In this document: one piece after another, positions 17,779 to 26,321 of the stretch
Position numbering within the stretch: position 1 is the stretch's first letter
Layout of the letters: every line of letters starts with the position of its first letter
NCBI RefSeq assembly: GCF_014840935.1
Contig: NZ_CP062005.1
Location: 3,162,001-3,226,000, forward strand
DNA: 64,000 bases
Origin: Halomonas sp. YLGW01
GTDB lineage: Bacteria; Pseudomonadota; Gammaproteobacteria; Pseudomonadales; Halomonadaceae
Direction: 5' to 3'
Position numbers and translations under genes: made by a program
Notes under the pieces: generated by a model
The model's input: only the letters and a program-made list of their open reading frames with translations
The model's database searches: none
What the model was told of the DNA's origin: nothing

Positions 17779-18222
17779 ATGCACGAGACCATGCCGCAAC
17801 GCGGCTTCTATGCCAAGGTGCGCCGCGGCCTGCCCGCCATCATCGGCCGCTGGCTGGCGCTCGGCCAGGGCGATGCCGATCGCCTGGCGCTGATCCTGGC
17901 CGAAACCGCCCGGGTCGCCAAGCTCGGAGAACCGGAGGCCACCCCCAATGGCGCCACCCTGGAGGCCTGGAGTCGGGCCGCCGACGAGGAGATTCCGCTC
18001 TGGGCCGGTCGCACGGTGGTCTTCCTGCTCGCCCAGATGCCCGCCCGGCCCGTGCCCGGCGACGAAGACGAGGCCAGTGCCTGGGCCTACTGCTGGCTGC
18101 GCAACCGCGACGATGCCGACCACGCAAGCGCCGCGGCGGCGCTGCCCGAACATCTGCGCGAACCGTTGTCCGCGGCCCTCGAGGCCGCCTGGCAGGATCG
18201 CCAGGGGCTGCGCCTGGTCTGA
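17779..18222 (+). CDS. Conserved-looking hypothetical protein
   Basis: A 147-residue soluble protein without a recognised domain. It begins MHETMPQRGFYAKVRRGLPA, is alanine-rich, and contains three tryptophans in EIPLWAGRTVVFLLAQ and SAWAYCWLRNRDD. The ATG at 17779 is chosen because AAGGGGG lies 8 bp upstream. An in-frame ATG at 17731 would overlap patB. GC-rich third codon positions and a good ribosome binding site support a real gene. No function is assigned. Confidence 0.7.
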   Translation: MHETMPQRGFYAKVRRGLPAIIGRWLALGQGDADRLALILAETARVAKLGEPEATPNGATLEAWSRAADEEIPLWAGRTVVFLLAQMPARPVPGDEDEASAWAYCWLRNRDDADHASAAAALPEHLREPLSAALEAAWQDRQGLRLV

Positions 18223-18287
18223 GCGGCCGGCTCGTGAGCGGCAGGGCCATGAACGATAGGCCGTGAGCGCCCGGCCCGAGAGCCGGG

Positions 18288-18626
18288 CTAGCGGCGTCGC
18301 CCCGCCCGCTTGGGGCGAAACCCCGCCGGCTTGGTCGACAGCCAGTCGACGAAGGCGCGGATCTCCGGGTGCGCGAGCAGCGCCTCGCGACTGCGGTAAT
18401 GCTCGGCCAGCTCCCGCTCGCCGAGCACGCCGTGCAGGTGCTTGTGGCAAGCGTGGCACACCCAGAGGATCGCCGTGAGGCGCTCGGCCCGGTCGAAGCG
18501 GCGCCGATAGCGCGCCTTGCCGTGCAGGGCGCGAGGAATCAGATGGTGACGCGTCAGCGGTGCCGCCCGGCCGCACAGGGCACAGGCCTCGGGGCGGGGC
18601 GGCGGGGAGAGATCATGATCGGTCAT
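18288..18626 (-). CDS. Small HNH-type nuclease-like protein
   Basis: A 112-residue protein with two zinc-ligand pairs (CALCGR at 15-20 and CHACHKHLHG near 57-66) framing TRHHLIPRALHGKAR. This is the pattern of HNH endonuclease domains, where HH supplies the catalytic and metal-binding histidines. It is a stand-alone domain, not obviously part of a toxin or restriction system. No neighbour suggests a partner. Confidence 0.75.
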   Translation of the reverse strand: MTDHDLSPPPRPEACALCGRAAPLTRHHLIPRALHGKARYRRRFDRAERLTAILWVCHACHKHLHGVLGERELAEHYRSREALLAHPEIRAFVDWLSTKPAGFRPKRAGRRR

Positions 18627-18691
18627 GGGCGCCTCGACGACAGCACTGCAATACGAACTTGACGCACACTCTTTAGGATAAGGAAAGCCAC

Positions 18692-19504
18692 ATGGATGTT
18701 CCGCTCGGCTGGCAACTGGCCAAGCTGCTGACCTCGGTCGGCGTGGTACTGGGGCTCTCGGTGGTCGCCGAACGCCTGAGTCCGCGCATGGCGGGGCTGC
18801 TCTCGGGCTACCCCCTGGGCACCGCCATCGCCCTGTTCTTCATGGGCCTGGAGATCTCGCCGGACTTCGCCGCCGAGAGCGCCGTGCATACCCTGGCCGG
18901 CTTCTCCGCCACCCTGGCGCTGGGCGGCGGCTACCTGCTCTGCGCCCGGCGCGACGGCCTGCGCGGCGTCCTGGCAGGCTCGGCTGGGGGCCTGATCGCC
19001 TGGCTGGCGGCCAGCCTGCTGCTGACCCAGGTGGAGTTCACGCGACTGACCGGCACCCTCACCACCCTGGTCGCGATCCTGATTTTCCTGCGCCTCTACC
19101 GCCGCGTGCCCGACATCACCGCTCGGCCCAGGGGCGGCTTCTCCTGGCCGGCGCTGGTGCTGCGTGCCGCCCTCGCCGCCGGCATCGTCTTTCTGATCAC
19201 CGGCCTCGCCCATGTGGTACCGACGGCCTGGGCCGGCGTCATGGCCGCCTTCCCGGTGACCATGTACCCCTTCCTGGTGATCCTCCACCTGACCCATGGC
19301 GCGGCACCGGTGGCCACCGTGATCAAGCACTATCCGGCCGGGCTCGGCTCGCTGCTCTGCTACGCGCTGTGCGTCTCGCTCACCTACGAGCGCTTCGGGC
19401 TGCTGATCGGCACCCTGGCCGGCTTCGTCGTCGCCACCGCCTGGTTGCTGGCCTGGACCCGGGGCCAGGCCTGGTGGCGAGCCCGCCGCCGCGCCATGCC
19501 TTGA
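18692..19504 (+). CDS. Polytopic membrane protein with internal duplication
   Basis: A 270-residue protein with about eight hydrophobic segments and no recognised family. The N-terminal half contains RMAGLLSGYPLGTAIALFFM followed by GLEISPDFAAESAVHTLAGF. The C-terminal half contains AWAGVMAAFPVTMYPFLVIL followed by HLTHGAAPVATVIKHYPAGL. The shared small-x-x-P pattern indicates two related repeats, as in transporters that arose by duplication. The acyl thioesterase gene starts 66 bp downstream on the same strand. Function unknown. Confidence 0.75.
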   Translation: MDVPLGWQLAKLLTSVGVVLGLSVVAERLSPRMAGLLSGYPLGTAIALFFMGLEISPDFAAESAVHTLAGFSATLALGGGYLLCARRDGLRGVLAGSAGGLIAWLAASLLLTQVEFTRLTGTLTTLVAILIFLRLYRRVPDITARPRGGFSWPALVLRAALAAGIVFLITGLAHVVPTAWAGVMAAFPVTMYPFLVILHLTHGAAPVATVIKHYPAGLGSLLCYALCVSLTYERFGLLIGTLAGFVVATAWLLAWTRGQAWWRARRRAMP

Positions 19505-19569
19505 CCCGCTTCGCCGCCGGGGCAATGCTGAGCCTCTGCCCGCTCTTCCTTCTGCCACCGGAGCCTGCG

Positions 19570-19980
19570 ATGTTCGTCACTACCCTCGAGCCCGCCTTTC
19601 ACGACACCGACGCCCTGGGGCACATCAACAACACCCGCCTGCCGGCCTGGTTCGAGCAGGCGCGCACCGAGCTGTTCCGGCTGTTCACGCCGGATCTCGA
19701 CCCGCGCAAGTGGCGACTGATCCTGGCCCGCCTGGACGTGGAGTTCCTCGCCGAGTTGCACTATGGCGAGCCCGTCGAGATGCGTACCTTCCTGACCCGG
19801 CTTGGCCGAAGCTCCTTCACGGTGACGCAGGAAGCCTGGCAACACGGCAAGCGGTGCGCCCGCGGCAATACCGTGATGGTGCACTACGATCACGATGAGA
19901 AGCGCGCCCAGCCGATCGAGGGCGATCTGCGCGCGGCCCTCGAGGAGCACCTGCACGCCCCCGCCGAGGCCGAGGCATGA
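19570..19980 (+). CDS. YbgC/FadM-like acyl-CoA thioesterase (hot-dog fold)
   Basis: A 136-residue 4HBT-family protein. The catalytic loop FHDTDALGHINNTRLPAWFEQA at residues 10-31 carries the family aspartate and the HINN segment, followed by hot-dog strands (RLDVEFLAELHYGEPVEMRT). It hydrolyses acyl-CoA thioesters. The ATG at 19570 has CGGAG upstream; the open frame extends further but is unrelated. Its stop overlaps the ybaK start by 4 bp (ATGA). Confidence 0.88.
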   Translation: MFVTTLEPAFHDTDALGHINNTRLPAWFEQARTELFRLFTPDLDPRKWRLILARLDVEFLAELHYGEPVEMRTFLTRLGRSSFTVTQEAWQHGKRCARGNTVMVHYDHDEKRAQPIEGDLRAALEEHLHAPAEAEA

Positions 19981-20447
19981 CGCCGGCGATCCGCACCCTG
20001 GAGGCAGCGGGAATCGCCTTCCGCCTCGCCGAGTACGCCCATGACCCACGGAGCGAAGCCTTCGGCGAGGAGGCCGCGACGGCGCTTGCCCTGCCGCCGG
20101 AGACGGTCTTCAAGACGCTGCTGGCCCGCCTCGACGACGGCCGTCTGGCGGTGGCCCTGGTGCCGGTGACCGCGCGGCTCGATCTCAAGGCGCTGGCTCG
20201 GGCGACCGGGGCACGCAAGGCGACCCTGGCCGACCCTTCGCTTGCCGAACGCACCACCGGCTATGTGGTCGGCGGCATCAGTCCGCTGGGCCAGAAGAAG
20301 CACCTGCCGACCTTTCTCGACGCAAGCGCCAGGGCGCTCTCGATGCTGCATGTCAGCGGCGGCCGCCGGGGACTGGAGATCGGGCTCGCGCCCGACGACC
20401 TGATCGCCCTGACCGGGGCCCGGCTGGCGGGGCTATCACGTACCTGA
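19977..20447 (+). CDS. ybaK: Cys-tRNA(Pro)/Cys-tRNA(Cys) deacylase YbaK
   Basis: A 156-residue editing-domain protein that removes Cys from mischarged tRNA-Pro. Family features are TVFKTLLARLDDGR with the conserved lysine near residue 45, and TTGYVVGGISPLGQKK near 98-113, which forms the substrate pocket. It is coupled to the upstream thioesterase gene. The last codons and stop (TCACGTACCTGA) are the first unit of a 12-bp tandem triplication. Confidence 0.92.
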   Translation: MTPAIRTLEAAGIAFRLAEYAHDPRSEAFGEEAATALALPPETVFKTLLARLDDGRLAVALVPVTARLDLKALARATGARKATLADPSLAERTTGYVVGGISPLGQKKHLPTFLDASARALSMLHVSGGRRGLEIGLAPDDLIALTGARLAGLSRT

Positions 20448-20471
20448 TCACGTACCTGATCACGTGCCTGA
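20436..20471. repeat. Three tandem 12-bp units spanning the ybaK stop codon
   Basis: TCACGTACCTGA, TCACGTACCTGA and TCACGTGCCTGA are directly adjacent. The first encodes the final Ser-Arg-Thr-stop, so each unit would supply the same C-terminus. Confidence 0.85.
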
Positions 20472-20601
20472 GCCCCCCTGAGCACAAGCTCGAGCTGGCG
20501 CCGGCGCGCCCTGCGCTATCCTCAAGGGAGTGATCGCCCCCGTGAGCCGAACGCCGTGTGCCGCGGTCATACCAGCATCCCTTCCCCGACTAGGAGGCGC
20601 C

Positions 20602-20931
20602 ATGGCCATTCGCTACACCCTCTGGCTCGACCCGGATGACGTGGCTCGCCACCGCGCCGTCGAGGCCGATCTCGAGCATTACTTCGTCGAGCGCTTCGCC
20701 GACTACCCCCATATCCGCTTGTTCGGACATGACCCTTACGATTATGATGCGCCGTTCAATCGCCTCTACGATGCCCTCCTGGCGCGGGCCAACGACTACT
20801 GCGAACGCCACTGGCGCTATGTGCCCACCCCGGTGCAGCTCAACACCGCCTTCTTCCGCGCCGTGGGGCGCTCGAACAAATTTCTGCGAGACCCCCAAGA
20901 TGGTGATCCACACCGATCAGATCCCGGATGA
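20602..20931 (+). CDS. Small hypothetical protein upstream of DUF501 gene
   Basis: A 109-residue acidic and aromatic protein starting MAIRYTLWLDPDDVARHRAV, with FGHDPYDYDAPFNRLYDAL in the middle. No family is recognised. A strong TAGGAGG lies 8 bp before the ATG, and the reading frame has the local codon bias. The last 32 bp overlap the DUF501 gene in another frame, which suggests translational coupling. Confidence 0.7.
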   Translation: MAIRYTLWLDPDDVARHRAVEADLEHYFVERFADYPHIRLFGHDPYDYDAPFNRLYDALLARANDYCERHWRYVPTPVQLNTAFFRAVGRSNKFLRDPQDGDPHRSDPG

Positions 20932-21421
20932 ACGCCAGCTGGCGATCATCACCGAACAGCTCGGCCGGCCGCCCCGCGGCACCCTGGCCGTGGCCGCCAC
21001 CGACGGCGAAGGCACCCCCTTGGTGCTGCGCATGGCGCCGATCGTCGAGGGCAAGCCCTTTCCGACGCTCTACTGGCTGAGCAGCGAACGGCTCAAGGTA
21101 GAGCTCTCCCGCCTCGAGGCCCGCGGCGTGATCAAGGAGCTCGAGGCCCGCCTGCAGCAGGAGCCTGACTTCCTGGCCGCCTACCACCACAGCCACGAGG
21201 ACTACGTGGCCCGTCGCTGGCGCTATATGGACGAGGCGCAGCGCACCGAGGTCGAGCGCCTGGGCTATAAGAAGGTGCTCACCGAGCGCGGTATCGGCGG
21301 CATCAGCAACTGGGATCAGGTGCGCTGCCTGCACACCCAGTATGCTCACCACCTGTGCGGCGACAACGTGATCGGCCAATGGGTGGACGCCGAGTTCGGT
21401 GTCATCGACTGCCTGCCCTGA
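20900..21421 (+). CDS. DUF501 domain-containing protein
   Basis: A 173-residue protein with the DUF501 signature: QLGRPPRGTLAVAATDGEGT, then RMAPIVEGKPFPTLYWL near residues 55-71 and ERGIGGISNWDQVRCLHTQY near the C-terminus. The function of DUF501 is unknown. The ATG at 20900 is inside the preceding gene, which overlaps by 32 bp. A longer open frame exists to 20636 but encodes low-complexity sequence in the other gene's shadow. Confidence 0.85.
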   Translation: MVIHTDQIPDERQLAIITEQLGRPPRGTLAVAATDGEGTPLVLRMAPIVEGKPFPTLYWLSSERLKVELSRLEARGVIKELEARLQQEPDFLAAYHHSHEDYVARRWRYMDEAQRTEVERLGYKKVLTERGIGGISNWDQVRCLHTQYAHHLCGDNVIGQWVDAEFGVIDCLP

Positions 21422-21450
21422 GCGGCTCGCTGGTACAGGATACGCAGGAT

Positions 21451-21483
21451 GCAAGAGGGGCGCCCAACGGGCGCCCCTCTTGC
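21451..21483 (+). terminator. Rho-independent hairpin after the DUF501 gene
   Basis: GCAAGAGGGGCGCCC and GGGCGCCCCTCTTGC form a perfect 15-bp stem with a 3-nt loop 29 bp after the stop. There is little T-tract. Confidence 0.8.
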
Positions 21484-21564
21484 GTTCTGCGCCGACACCC
21501 CGCTGCGGGGCTGCACGGCCCTAGCGGGTCGCGCTAGGATGACCTTCTGATCAAGGAGCATCGC

Positions 21565-22116
21565 ATGCCGAACATCTGTGTTTATCTGGGCTCCCGGGAA
21601 GGGAGCGACCCCTGCTTTCGCGAGGCCACCGTGGCACTGGGCCACGCGATCGGCCGGCGCGGTCATCGCCTGGTCTATGGCGGCGCCCGCGTGGGGCTGA
21701 TGGGCGCCCTGGCCGACGCCGTGCTCGAGGCCGGCGGTGAGGCGATCGGCGTGATGCCGGACCACCTGGTGGAGCGCGAACAGGCCCACCATGGGCTGAC
21801 AGAGCTGATCCGCGTCGCCGACATGCACGAGCGCAAGGCCACCATGGCGGACAGGGCCGATGCCTTCGTCGCCCTGCCCGGCGGCATCGGCACCCTCGAG
21901 GAGCTGTTCGAATCCTGGACCTGGCAATACCTGGGCCTTCACGACAAGCCGATCGCCGTACTCGATATCCAGGGGTTCTTCAGCCCGCTGCTGACCTTCC
22001 TCGACAGCCTGGTCAGCCAGGGCTTCCTCGACGCCCATACCCGCGACGACCTGAGCGCGGCGCCGACCGCGCCCGCGCTGCTGGATAGCCTGGAACGGCA
22101 GCTGAGCCCCGCCTGA
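21565..22116 (+). CDS. LOG family protein (nucleotide 5'-monophosphate phosphoribohydrolase type)
   Basis: A 183-residue Rossmann-like protein of the TIGR00730/LOG family, which splits nucleoside monophosphates into base and ribose 5-phosphate. Diagnostic motifs are YGGARVGLMG near residues 34-43 and the catalytic PGGIGTLEELFE near 111-122, plus RKATM. AAGGAG precedes the ATG by 6 bp. In bacteria outside plant symbiosis the role is nucleotide turnover; cytokinin production is not implied. Confidence 0.93.
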   Translation: MPNICVYLGSREGSDPCFREATVALGHAIGRRGHRLVYGGARVGLMGALADAVLEAGGEAIGVMPDHLVEREQAHHGLTELIRVADMHERKATMADRADAFVALPGGIGTLEELFESWTWQYLGLHDKPIAVLDIQGFFSPLLTFLDSLVSQGFLDAHTRDDLSAAPTAPALLDSLERQLSPA

Positions 22117-22165
22117 GCTAGGAATACGAGCCACGAACACAAGCCACGAACACGAGCCCGGAACG

Positions 22166-22196
22166 ACCACCGCCCGGCACTTGGCCGGGCGGTGGT
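22166..22196 (+). terminator. Terminator hairpin after the LOG gene
   Basis: ACCACCGCCCGGC and GCCGGGCGGTGGT form a perfect 13-bp stem with a 5-nt loop. It is preceded by an imperfect 13-bp duplication (CACGAACACAAGC/CACGAACACGAGC, 22133-22158). Confidence 0.8.
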
Positions 22197-22249
22197 GTGT
22201 CTAGGCACAGGGAAAGCAGTCCCCGAACGAGCGGGGTCAAGGAAGTGGA

Positions 22250-22762
22250 CTAGTCACCGGCCTCCTCGGCACGGGACAGCGCCAGGGTGCGCTCGTAGGT
22301 GAGCTGCAAAAGCCGCGCGTCCTCGCCGGCGCGGTGACGCTGGATGCCGCGCTCGGTGATCAACGCCTCCTTGGCGCTGCTCCATAGCTCCAGCTGTCGC
22401 TCGTCGAGCAGCCGGCGCAGGGCCTCGAGGCGAAAGCGCGGCAACATGCCGGCATGGTGGAAGAGCAGCGACATCCAGGTGTTGTCATAGCCCCAGCTGT
22501 CGCTGTAGGCGATGCCGATCTCGGCCAGTTCGTCATTGAGCCAGCGCGCCACCTCGATCACTGGGTGCCCCTCGCGCTGAAGACGTGCACGGGAGATCCC
22601 ATGCAGCAGTTCGGCCTTGGGGTCCCAGTGGGTCCATTCCGCCAGCGGCTGGATCAGGAAGGCGCAGGTCGAGCCATCGGGGCGCGCCAGTCCGATCTCG
22701 ATCGGATAGCTACCGCGCCCAAAGCCGGACGCTTCGATATCCAACAGGGTAGGCAGCGTCAC
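22250..22762 (-). CDS. DEDDh 3'-5' exonuclease-like protein
   Basis: A protein of 170 residues if started at GTG 22762, giving MTLPTLLDIEASGFG. A longer ATG start at 22819 would add 19 basic residues. DEDDh motifs are visible: LLDIEASGFG (Asp, Glu), WGYDNTWMSL (Asp) and HRAGEDARLL (H-x4-D). It is related to DnaQ/RNase T; whether the substrate is RNA or DNA cannot be told. Runs leftward, convergent with the LOG gene. Confidence 0.8.
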   Translation of the reverse strand: MTLPTLLDIEASGFGRGSYPIEIGLARPDGSTCAFLIQPLAEWTHWDPKAELLHGISRARLQREGHPVIEVARWLNDELAEIGIAYSDSWGYDNTWMSLLFHHAGMLPRFRLEALRRLLDERQLELWSSAKEALITERGIQRHRAGEDARLLQLTYERTLALSRAEEAGD

Positions 22763-22856
22763 GACATGGACATCCTTTGAAAATCTGACGAAGAATCGGC
22801 GGCTCAGGCAAGCCGCCACTGGCCCTAGCCTATCGGGTCAGGGCGCCAGGGTCGAC

Positions 22857-23363
22857 TCAGTGGCAGAGCGTCGCCGCGGGCGCGGCCTCCTCGGCGACGC
22901 ACTGGTCGGCCAATGCTTGCCAGTGGGCGGCGCGCAGCGGATCCACGGCGAGGCCGAACATGCCGCTGCGATAGGCTTCCGCCAATCGTTCGGCAGCCAG
23001 GGGATGGCCGGCTTCGCCGGCCCGGGCATACCAGGTCACGGCCTTGTCGTCGCGACGCGGGTACTGGGCACAGCCATGCTCGAAGATACGGCCGGCCTGG
23101 TACTGGGCGCGCACGTCACCCTGGCGAGCGGCCTCCATCACATAGCGGGCGCCCTTGGCCTTGTCCTGGGGGCTGATCGCACGGTGAAACAGCATGTGGC
23201 CATAGACCGACAGCGCCGTGGTGTGTCCCGCTTCGGCGCAACGCTGATAGAGGTGCATCGTTAACTGCTGGGTGCGTCGCGAACGCGGCAACCAGCGGTT
23301 ATGAAAGAGCTGTTCCGCCAGTCGATATTCGAGACGGGTAACCAAAGAAGATGCCTGATGCAT
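22857..23363 (-). CDS. Sel1-repeat (TPR-like) protein
   Basis: A 168-residue protein with three Sel1-type units: AEAGHTTALSVYGHMLFHR, AARQGDVRAQYQAGRIFEHG and AGEAGHPLAAERLAEAYRSG. Such repeats mediate protein-protein contacts. The start at 23363 gives MHQASSLVTRLEYRLAEQLF with AGGT upstream; an ATG at 23426 is also open. There is no signal peptide. It ends 94 bp before the exonuclease-like gene on the same strand. Confidence 0.8.
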   Translation of the reverse strand: MHQASSLVTRLEYRLAEQLFHNRWLPRSRRTQQLTMHLYQRCAEAGHTTALSVYGHMLFHRAISPQDKAKGARYVMEAARQGDVRAQYQAGRIFEHGCAQYPRRDDKAVTWYARAGEAGHPLAAERLAEAYRSGMFGLAVDPLRAAHWQALADQCVAEEAAPAATLCH

Positions 23364-23590
23364 GGCAAACAACCTAGCGTCCTGTGTAACGAGGAAATGC
23401 GCTCGTCGGTATCCGACGACCGTCATCGTGTCACCGTACTATAACTAGAGGCCATCCGGGCGGCGCCGGGGCAACGGGGTGGCAAGCATACGCCCCCCAT
23501 GCAGGGGACTCAACCCCCGTATTTGCCGCCGGCAGGGGCCACCGCTACCATGCCGATTCACCCTGCGTTCTTCCCTGATTGGAGCGAGAC

Positions 23591-24622
23591 ATGCAAACGC
23601 GACTGCTTGGCGATACCGGGCTCGATGTCAGCCGACTGTGCCTTGGCACCATGACCTTCGGCGAACAGAACAGCGAAGCCGAAGCGCACGAGCAACTCGA
23701 CCGCGCCACGGCGTTCGGCGTCAACTTCATCGATACGGCCGAGATGTATCCCGTGCCGCCCAGGGCCGAGACTCAGGGCCTGACCGAGTCCTATGTCGGC
23801 AGCTGGCTGAAGGCCCGCGGCACCCGCGACGACGTCATCCTCGCCACCAAGGTGGCCGGCCCCGGGCTCGACCATATCCGCGGCGGCCCGCGGCTGAGCC
23901 GTGAGCACATCCACCAGGCCATCGACACGAGTCTCGCGCGGCTGAAGACCGACTACGTGGATCTCTATCAGCTGCACTGGCCCGACCGGAATGCCAACTT
24001 CTTCGGCAAGCTCGGCTACGAGGTCAAGGAAGACGAAGACGCCACCTCCCTGGAAGAAAGCCTGTCGGCGCTCAAGGAACTGGTCGATGCCGGCAAGGTG
24101 CGCGCCGTTGGCCTCTCCAACGAGACCCCCTGGGGCGTGATGCACGCGCTCTCCCTGGCCGACCGCCTCGGCCTGCCGCGGGTCGCCAGCGTGCAGAACC
24201 CCTACAACCTGCTCAATCGTAGCTACGAAGTCGGCCTCGCCGAGATCAGCCATCGCGAGCGGGTCGGCCTGCTGGCCTATTCACCGCTGGCCTTCGGCGT
24301 GCTCTCGGGCAAGTATCTGGACGGCGCCCGGCCACCCAAGGGCCGCCTGACCCTCTTCGAGCGCTTCAAGCGCTACACCTCGCCGCTGGCCGACCAGGCG
24401 ACCCGCGCCTATGTGGAGCTCGCCCGCGAACACGGCCTGGACCCGGCCCAGATGGCTCTGGCCTACGTCAACTCACGGCCCTTCCTGACCAGCAACATCA
24501 TCGGCGCCACCACCATGGAGCAGCTCGAGAGCAACCTGGCGAGCGAATCGCTCAAGCTGAGCGACGAGGTGCTCGAGGGCATCGAGGCCGTGCACCGCCG
24601 GCTGCCCAACCCCAGCCCCTGA
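23591..24622 (+). CDS. Aldo/keto reductase (Tas-like)
   Basis: A 343-residue NADPH-dependent TIM-barrel oxidoreductase. It has the AKR tetrad (Asp-Tyr in FIDTAEMYP, Lys in ILATKVAGP, His in YQLHWPDR) and the cofactor-binding [15 protein letters not shown] near the C-terminus. Length and the insert [15 protein letters not shown] resemble Tas/YajO-type members. GGAG lies 7 bp before the ATG. A single gene with its own terminator; substrate unknown. Confidence 0.9.
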   Translation: MQTRLLGDTGLDVSRLCLGTMTFGEQNSEAEAHEQLDRATAFGVNFIDTAEMYPVPPRAETQGLTESYVGSWLKARGTRDDVILATKVAGPGLDHIRGGPRLSREHIHQAIDTSLARLKTDYVDLYQLHWPDRNANFFGKLGYEVKEDEDATSLEESLSALKELVDAGKVRAVGLSNETPWGVMHALSLADRLGLPRVASVQNPYNLLNRSYEVGLAEISHRERVGLLAYSPLAFGVLSGKYLDGARPPKGRLTLFERFKRYTSPLADQATRAYVELAREHGLDPAQMALAYVNSRPFLTSNIIGATTMEQLESNLASESLKLSDEVLEGIEAVHRRLPNPSP

Positions 24623-24643
24623 CGCCCAGGCGGCCATCTACCT

Positions 24644-24666
24644 ATCCCCGGCACCCTGCCGGGGAT
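24644..24666 (+). terminator. Hairpin after the aldo/keto reductase gene
   Basis: ATCCCCGGCA-CCC-TGCCGGGGAT, a perfect 10-bp stem 22 bp after the stop. Confidence 0.7.
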
Positions 24667-24830
24667 GTCGCCGCCTTCGTCCTTCCTCTCCCTCTGGCCC
24701 TTTCGCCCTCTCCAATACCGACTATCGCAGCCATAGCGCGGCGGCTATCCCTGTGCCACGGGGTGGCTTGATATACTCGTCACTCCATGACGGGCCCCGC
24801 CGCCCATGCCGACTGTCCACAGGAGCGCCC

Positions 24831-25610
24831 ATGCTGAGCGTGATTTCCCCCGCCAAGACGCTGGATTTCGAGACCCCGCCGAGCACCGACACCTACAGCC
24901 AGCCCGACTACCTCGAGCGCAGCTGTGAACTGATCGATGTCCTGCGGGACTACTCGCCCCAGCAGCTCAGCGAGCTGATGGGCATCAGCGACAAGCTGGC
25001 CGGCCTCAATGCCGCCCGCTTCGCCGAGTGGGAGGCGCCCTTTAAGCCGAGTAGCGCCAAGCCCGCGGCGCAGGCCTTCCAGGGCGACGTCTATGTGGGG
25101 CTGGAGGCCGCAAGCTTCAGCGAGGAGGACAATGCCTTCGCCCAGGAGCATCTGCGCATCCTCTCCGGTCTCTATGGCCTGCTGCGCCCGCTGGACCTGA
25201 TCCTGCCCTACCGCCTGGAAATGGGCACCAAGCTTCCCAACCCGGCGGGCAAGGATCTCTATGCCTACTGGCGAGATACGCTGACCCGGGACCTAGATCG
25301 TGCCATCGAGGCAAGCGGCAGCCCGGTGCTGGTCAACCTGGCCTCCAACGAGTACTTCAAGGCCATCGATACCAGGAAGCTCAGGGCACAGGTGATCACG
25401 CCGGTGTTCAAGGACGAGAAGAACGGCCAGTTCAAGATCATCAGCTTCTATGCCAAGAAGGCTCGAGGCCTGATGAGCGCCTGGATGATCCGCGAGCGCC
25501 TCGATGACCCCGAGAGCCTCAAGGACTTCGACGTAGCCGGCTATCGCTACAATGCGGCCATGTCCCAAGGCAACACCCTGGTCTTCACCCGGGCGGAAGG
25601 GACATCCTGA
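24831..25610 (+). CDS. yaaA: Peroxide stress protein YaaA
   Basis: A 259-residue DUF328/UPF0246 protein with the family start [14 protein letters not shown], and [19 protein letters not shown] and [13 protein letters not shown] in the middle. In E. coli YaaA is induced by peroxide through OxyR and limits intracellular free iron. AGGAG is 5 bp before the ATG. No OxyR or Fur site was identified with confidence. Confidence 0.95.
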   Translation: MLSVISPAKTLDFETPPSTDTYSQPDYLERSCELIDVLRDYSPQQLSELMGISDKLAGLNAARFAEWEAPFKPSSAKPAAQAFQGDVYVGLEAASFSEEDNAFAQEHLRILSGLYGLLRPLDLILPYRLEMGTKLPNPAGKDLYAYWRDTLTRDLDRAIEASGSPVLVNLASNEYFKAIDTRKLRAQVITPVFKDEKNGQFKIISFYAKKARGLMSAWMIRERLDDPESLKDFDVAGYRYNAAMSQGNTLVFTRAEGTS

Positions 25611-25650
25611 GGCTCACGCCTTTGACCTTGGAGCCTTGCGTCTTTCGCGC

Positions 25651-26223
25651 TCAGAAACGCAGGGCCCGCGCCGCGCGAGGCCTGAGAAAGTCCCGGTGCG
25701 CCGCCTTGAAGCGCTCGTCATCGCAGCGCTCGAGCCACTCGTAGGCCGCCATGTCGGCGCTGATCACGACCCCGCCGGCGGCCATCAGCCGCTCCCTGGC
25801 GAGCCGCGCCTCCTCGTGGCGCCGGCTGACCGTGGCCTCGGCGAGCCAGTACACCCGGTAGTCCGCCGCGAGGAGTCCCAGCGCCGTCTGCAGCACGCAG
25901 ATATGCGCCTCGCTGCCGCAGATCACCACCTGCTTGCGCCCTAGCTCGGCCAGCGCCCTGGCGAAGGGCGGCTCCTGATGGGCATCGAAGTGCACCTTCT
26001 CCCAGCGCCGTGCCTGTGGCGCAGCCGCCAGCAGCCGTGAATCGACCGCCCCGAGCCCCGCGGGGTATTGCTCGGTCAGCCATACCGGCACCTCCAGCGT
26101 CCGCGCCAGGCCGGCCAGCCAGGCCGCCTCCTCGATGGCCTGTTCGCCGCCGTCGATCACCGGCAGCAGGCCGGCCTGCAGGTCGACGATCAACAACAGA
26201 CTGGTCGCGTGGTCGAGTCGCAT
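25651..26223 (-). CDS. Isochorismatase/nicotinamidase-like cysteine hydrolase
   Basis: A 190-residue protein with the catalytic triad of the superfamily: Asp in LLIVDLQAGLL, Lys in WEKVHFDAH, and Cys in GSEAHICVLQTALGL, here preceded by SEAHI in place of the more usual TDVC arrangement. It resembles YcaC-type hydrolases of unknown substrate. The ATG at 26223 is favoured (GGAG 9 bp upstream); one 15 bp earlier is possible. Convergent with yaaA, 40 bp apart. Confidence 0.85.
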   Translation of the reverse strand: MRLDHATSLLLIVDLQAGLLPVIDGGEQAIEEAAWLAGLARTLEVPVWLTEQYPAGLGAVDSRLLAAAPQARRWEKVHFDAHQEPPFARALAELGRKQVVICGSEAHICVLQTALGLLAADYRVYWLAEATVSRRHEEARLARERLMAAGGVVISADMAAYEWLERCDDERFKAAHRDFLRPRAARALRF

Positions 26224-26321
26224 CCGGGAGCACTCCAAAGGTCAGGTTATGGATTCAGCATAGGCGCCGAAGCGGGTATTCTGGCAGGGAATCGAATCAC
26301 CCCTCAGGAGTCTTCTCCCCC

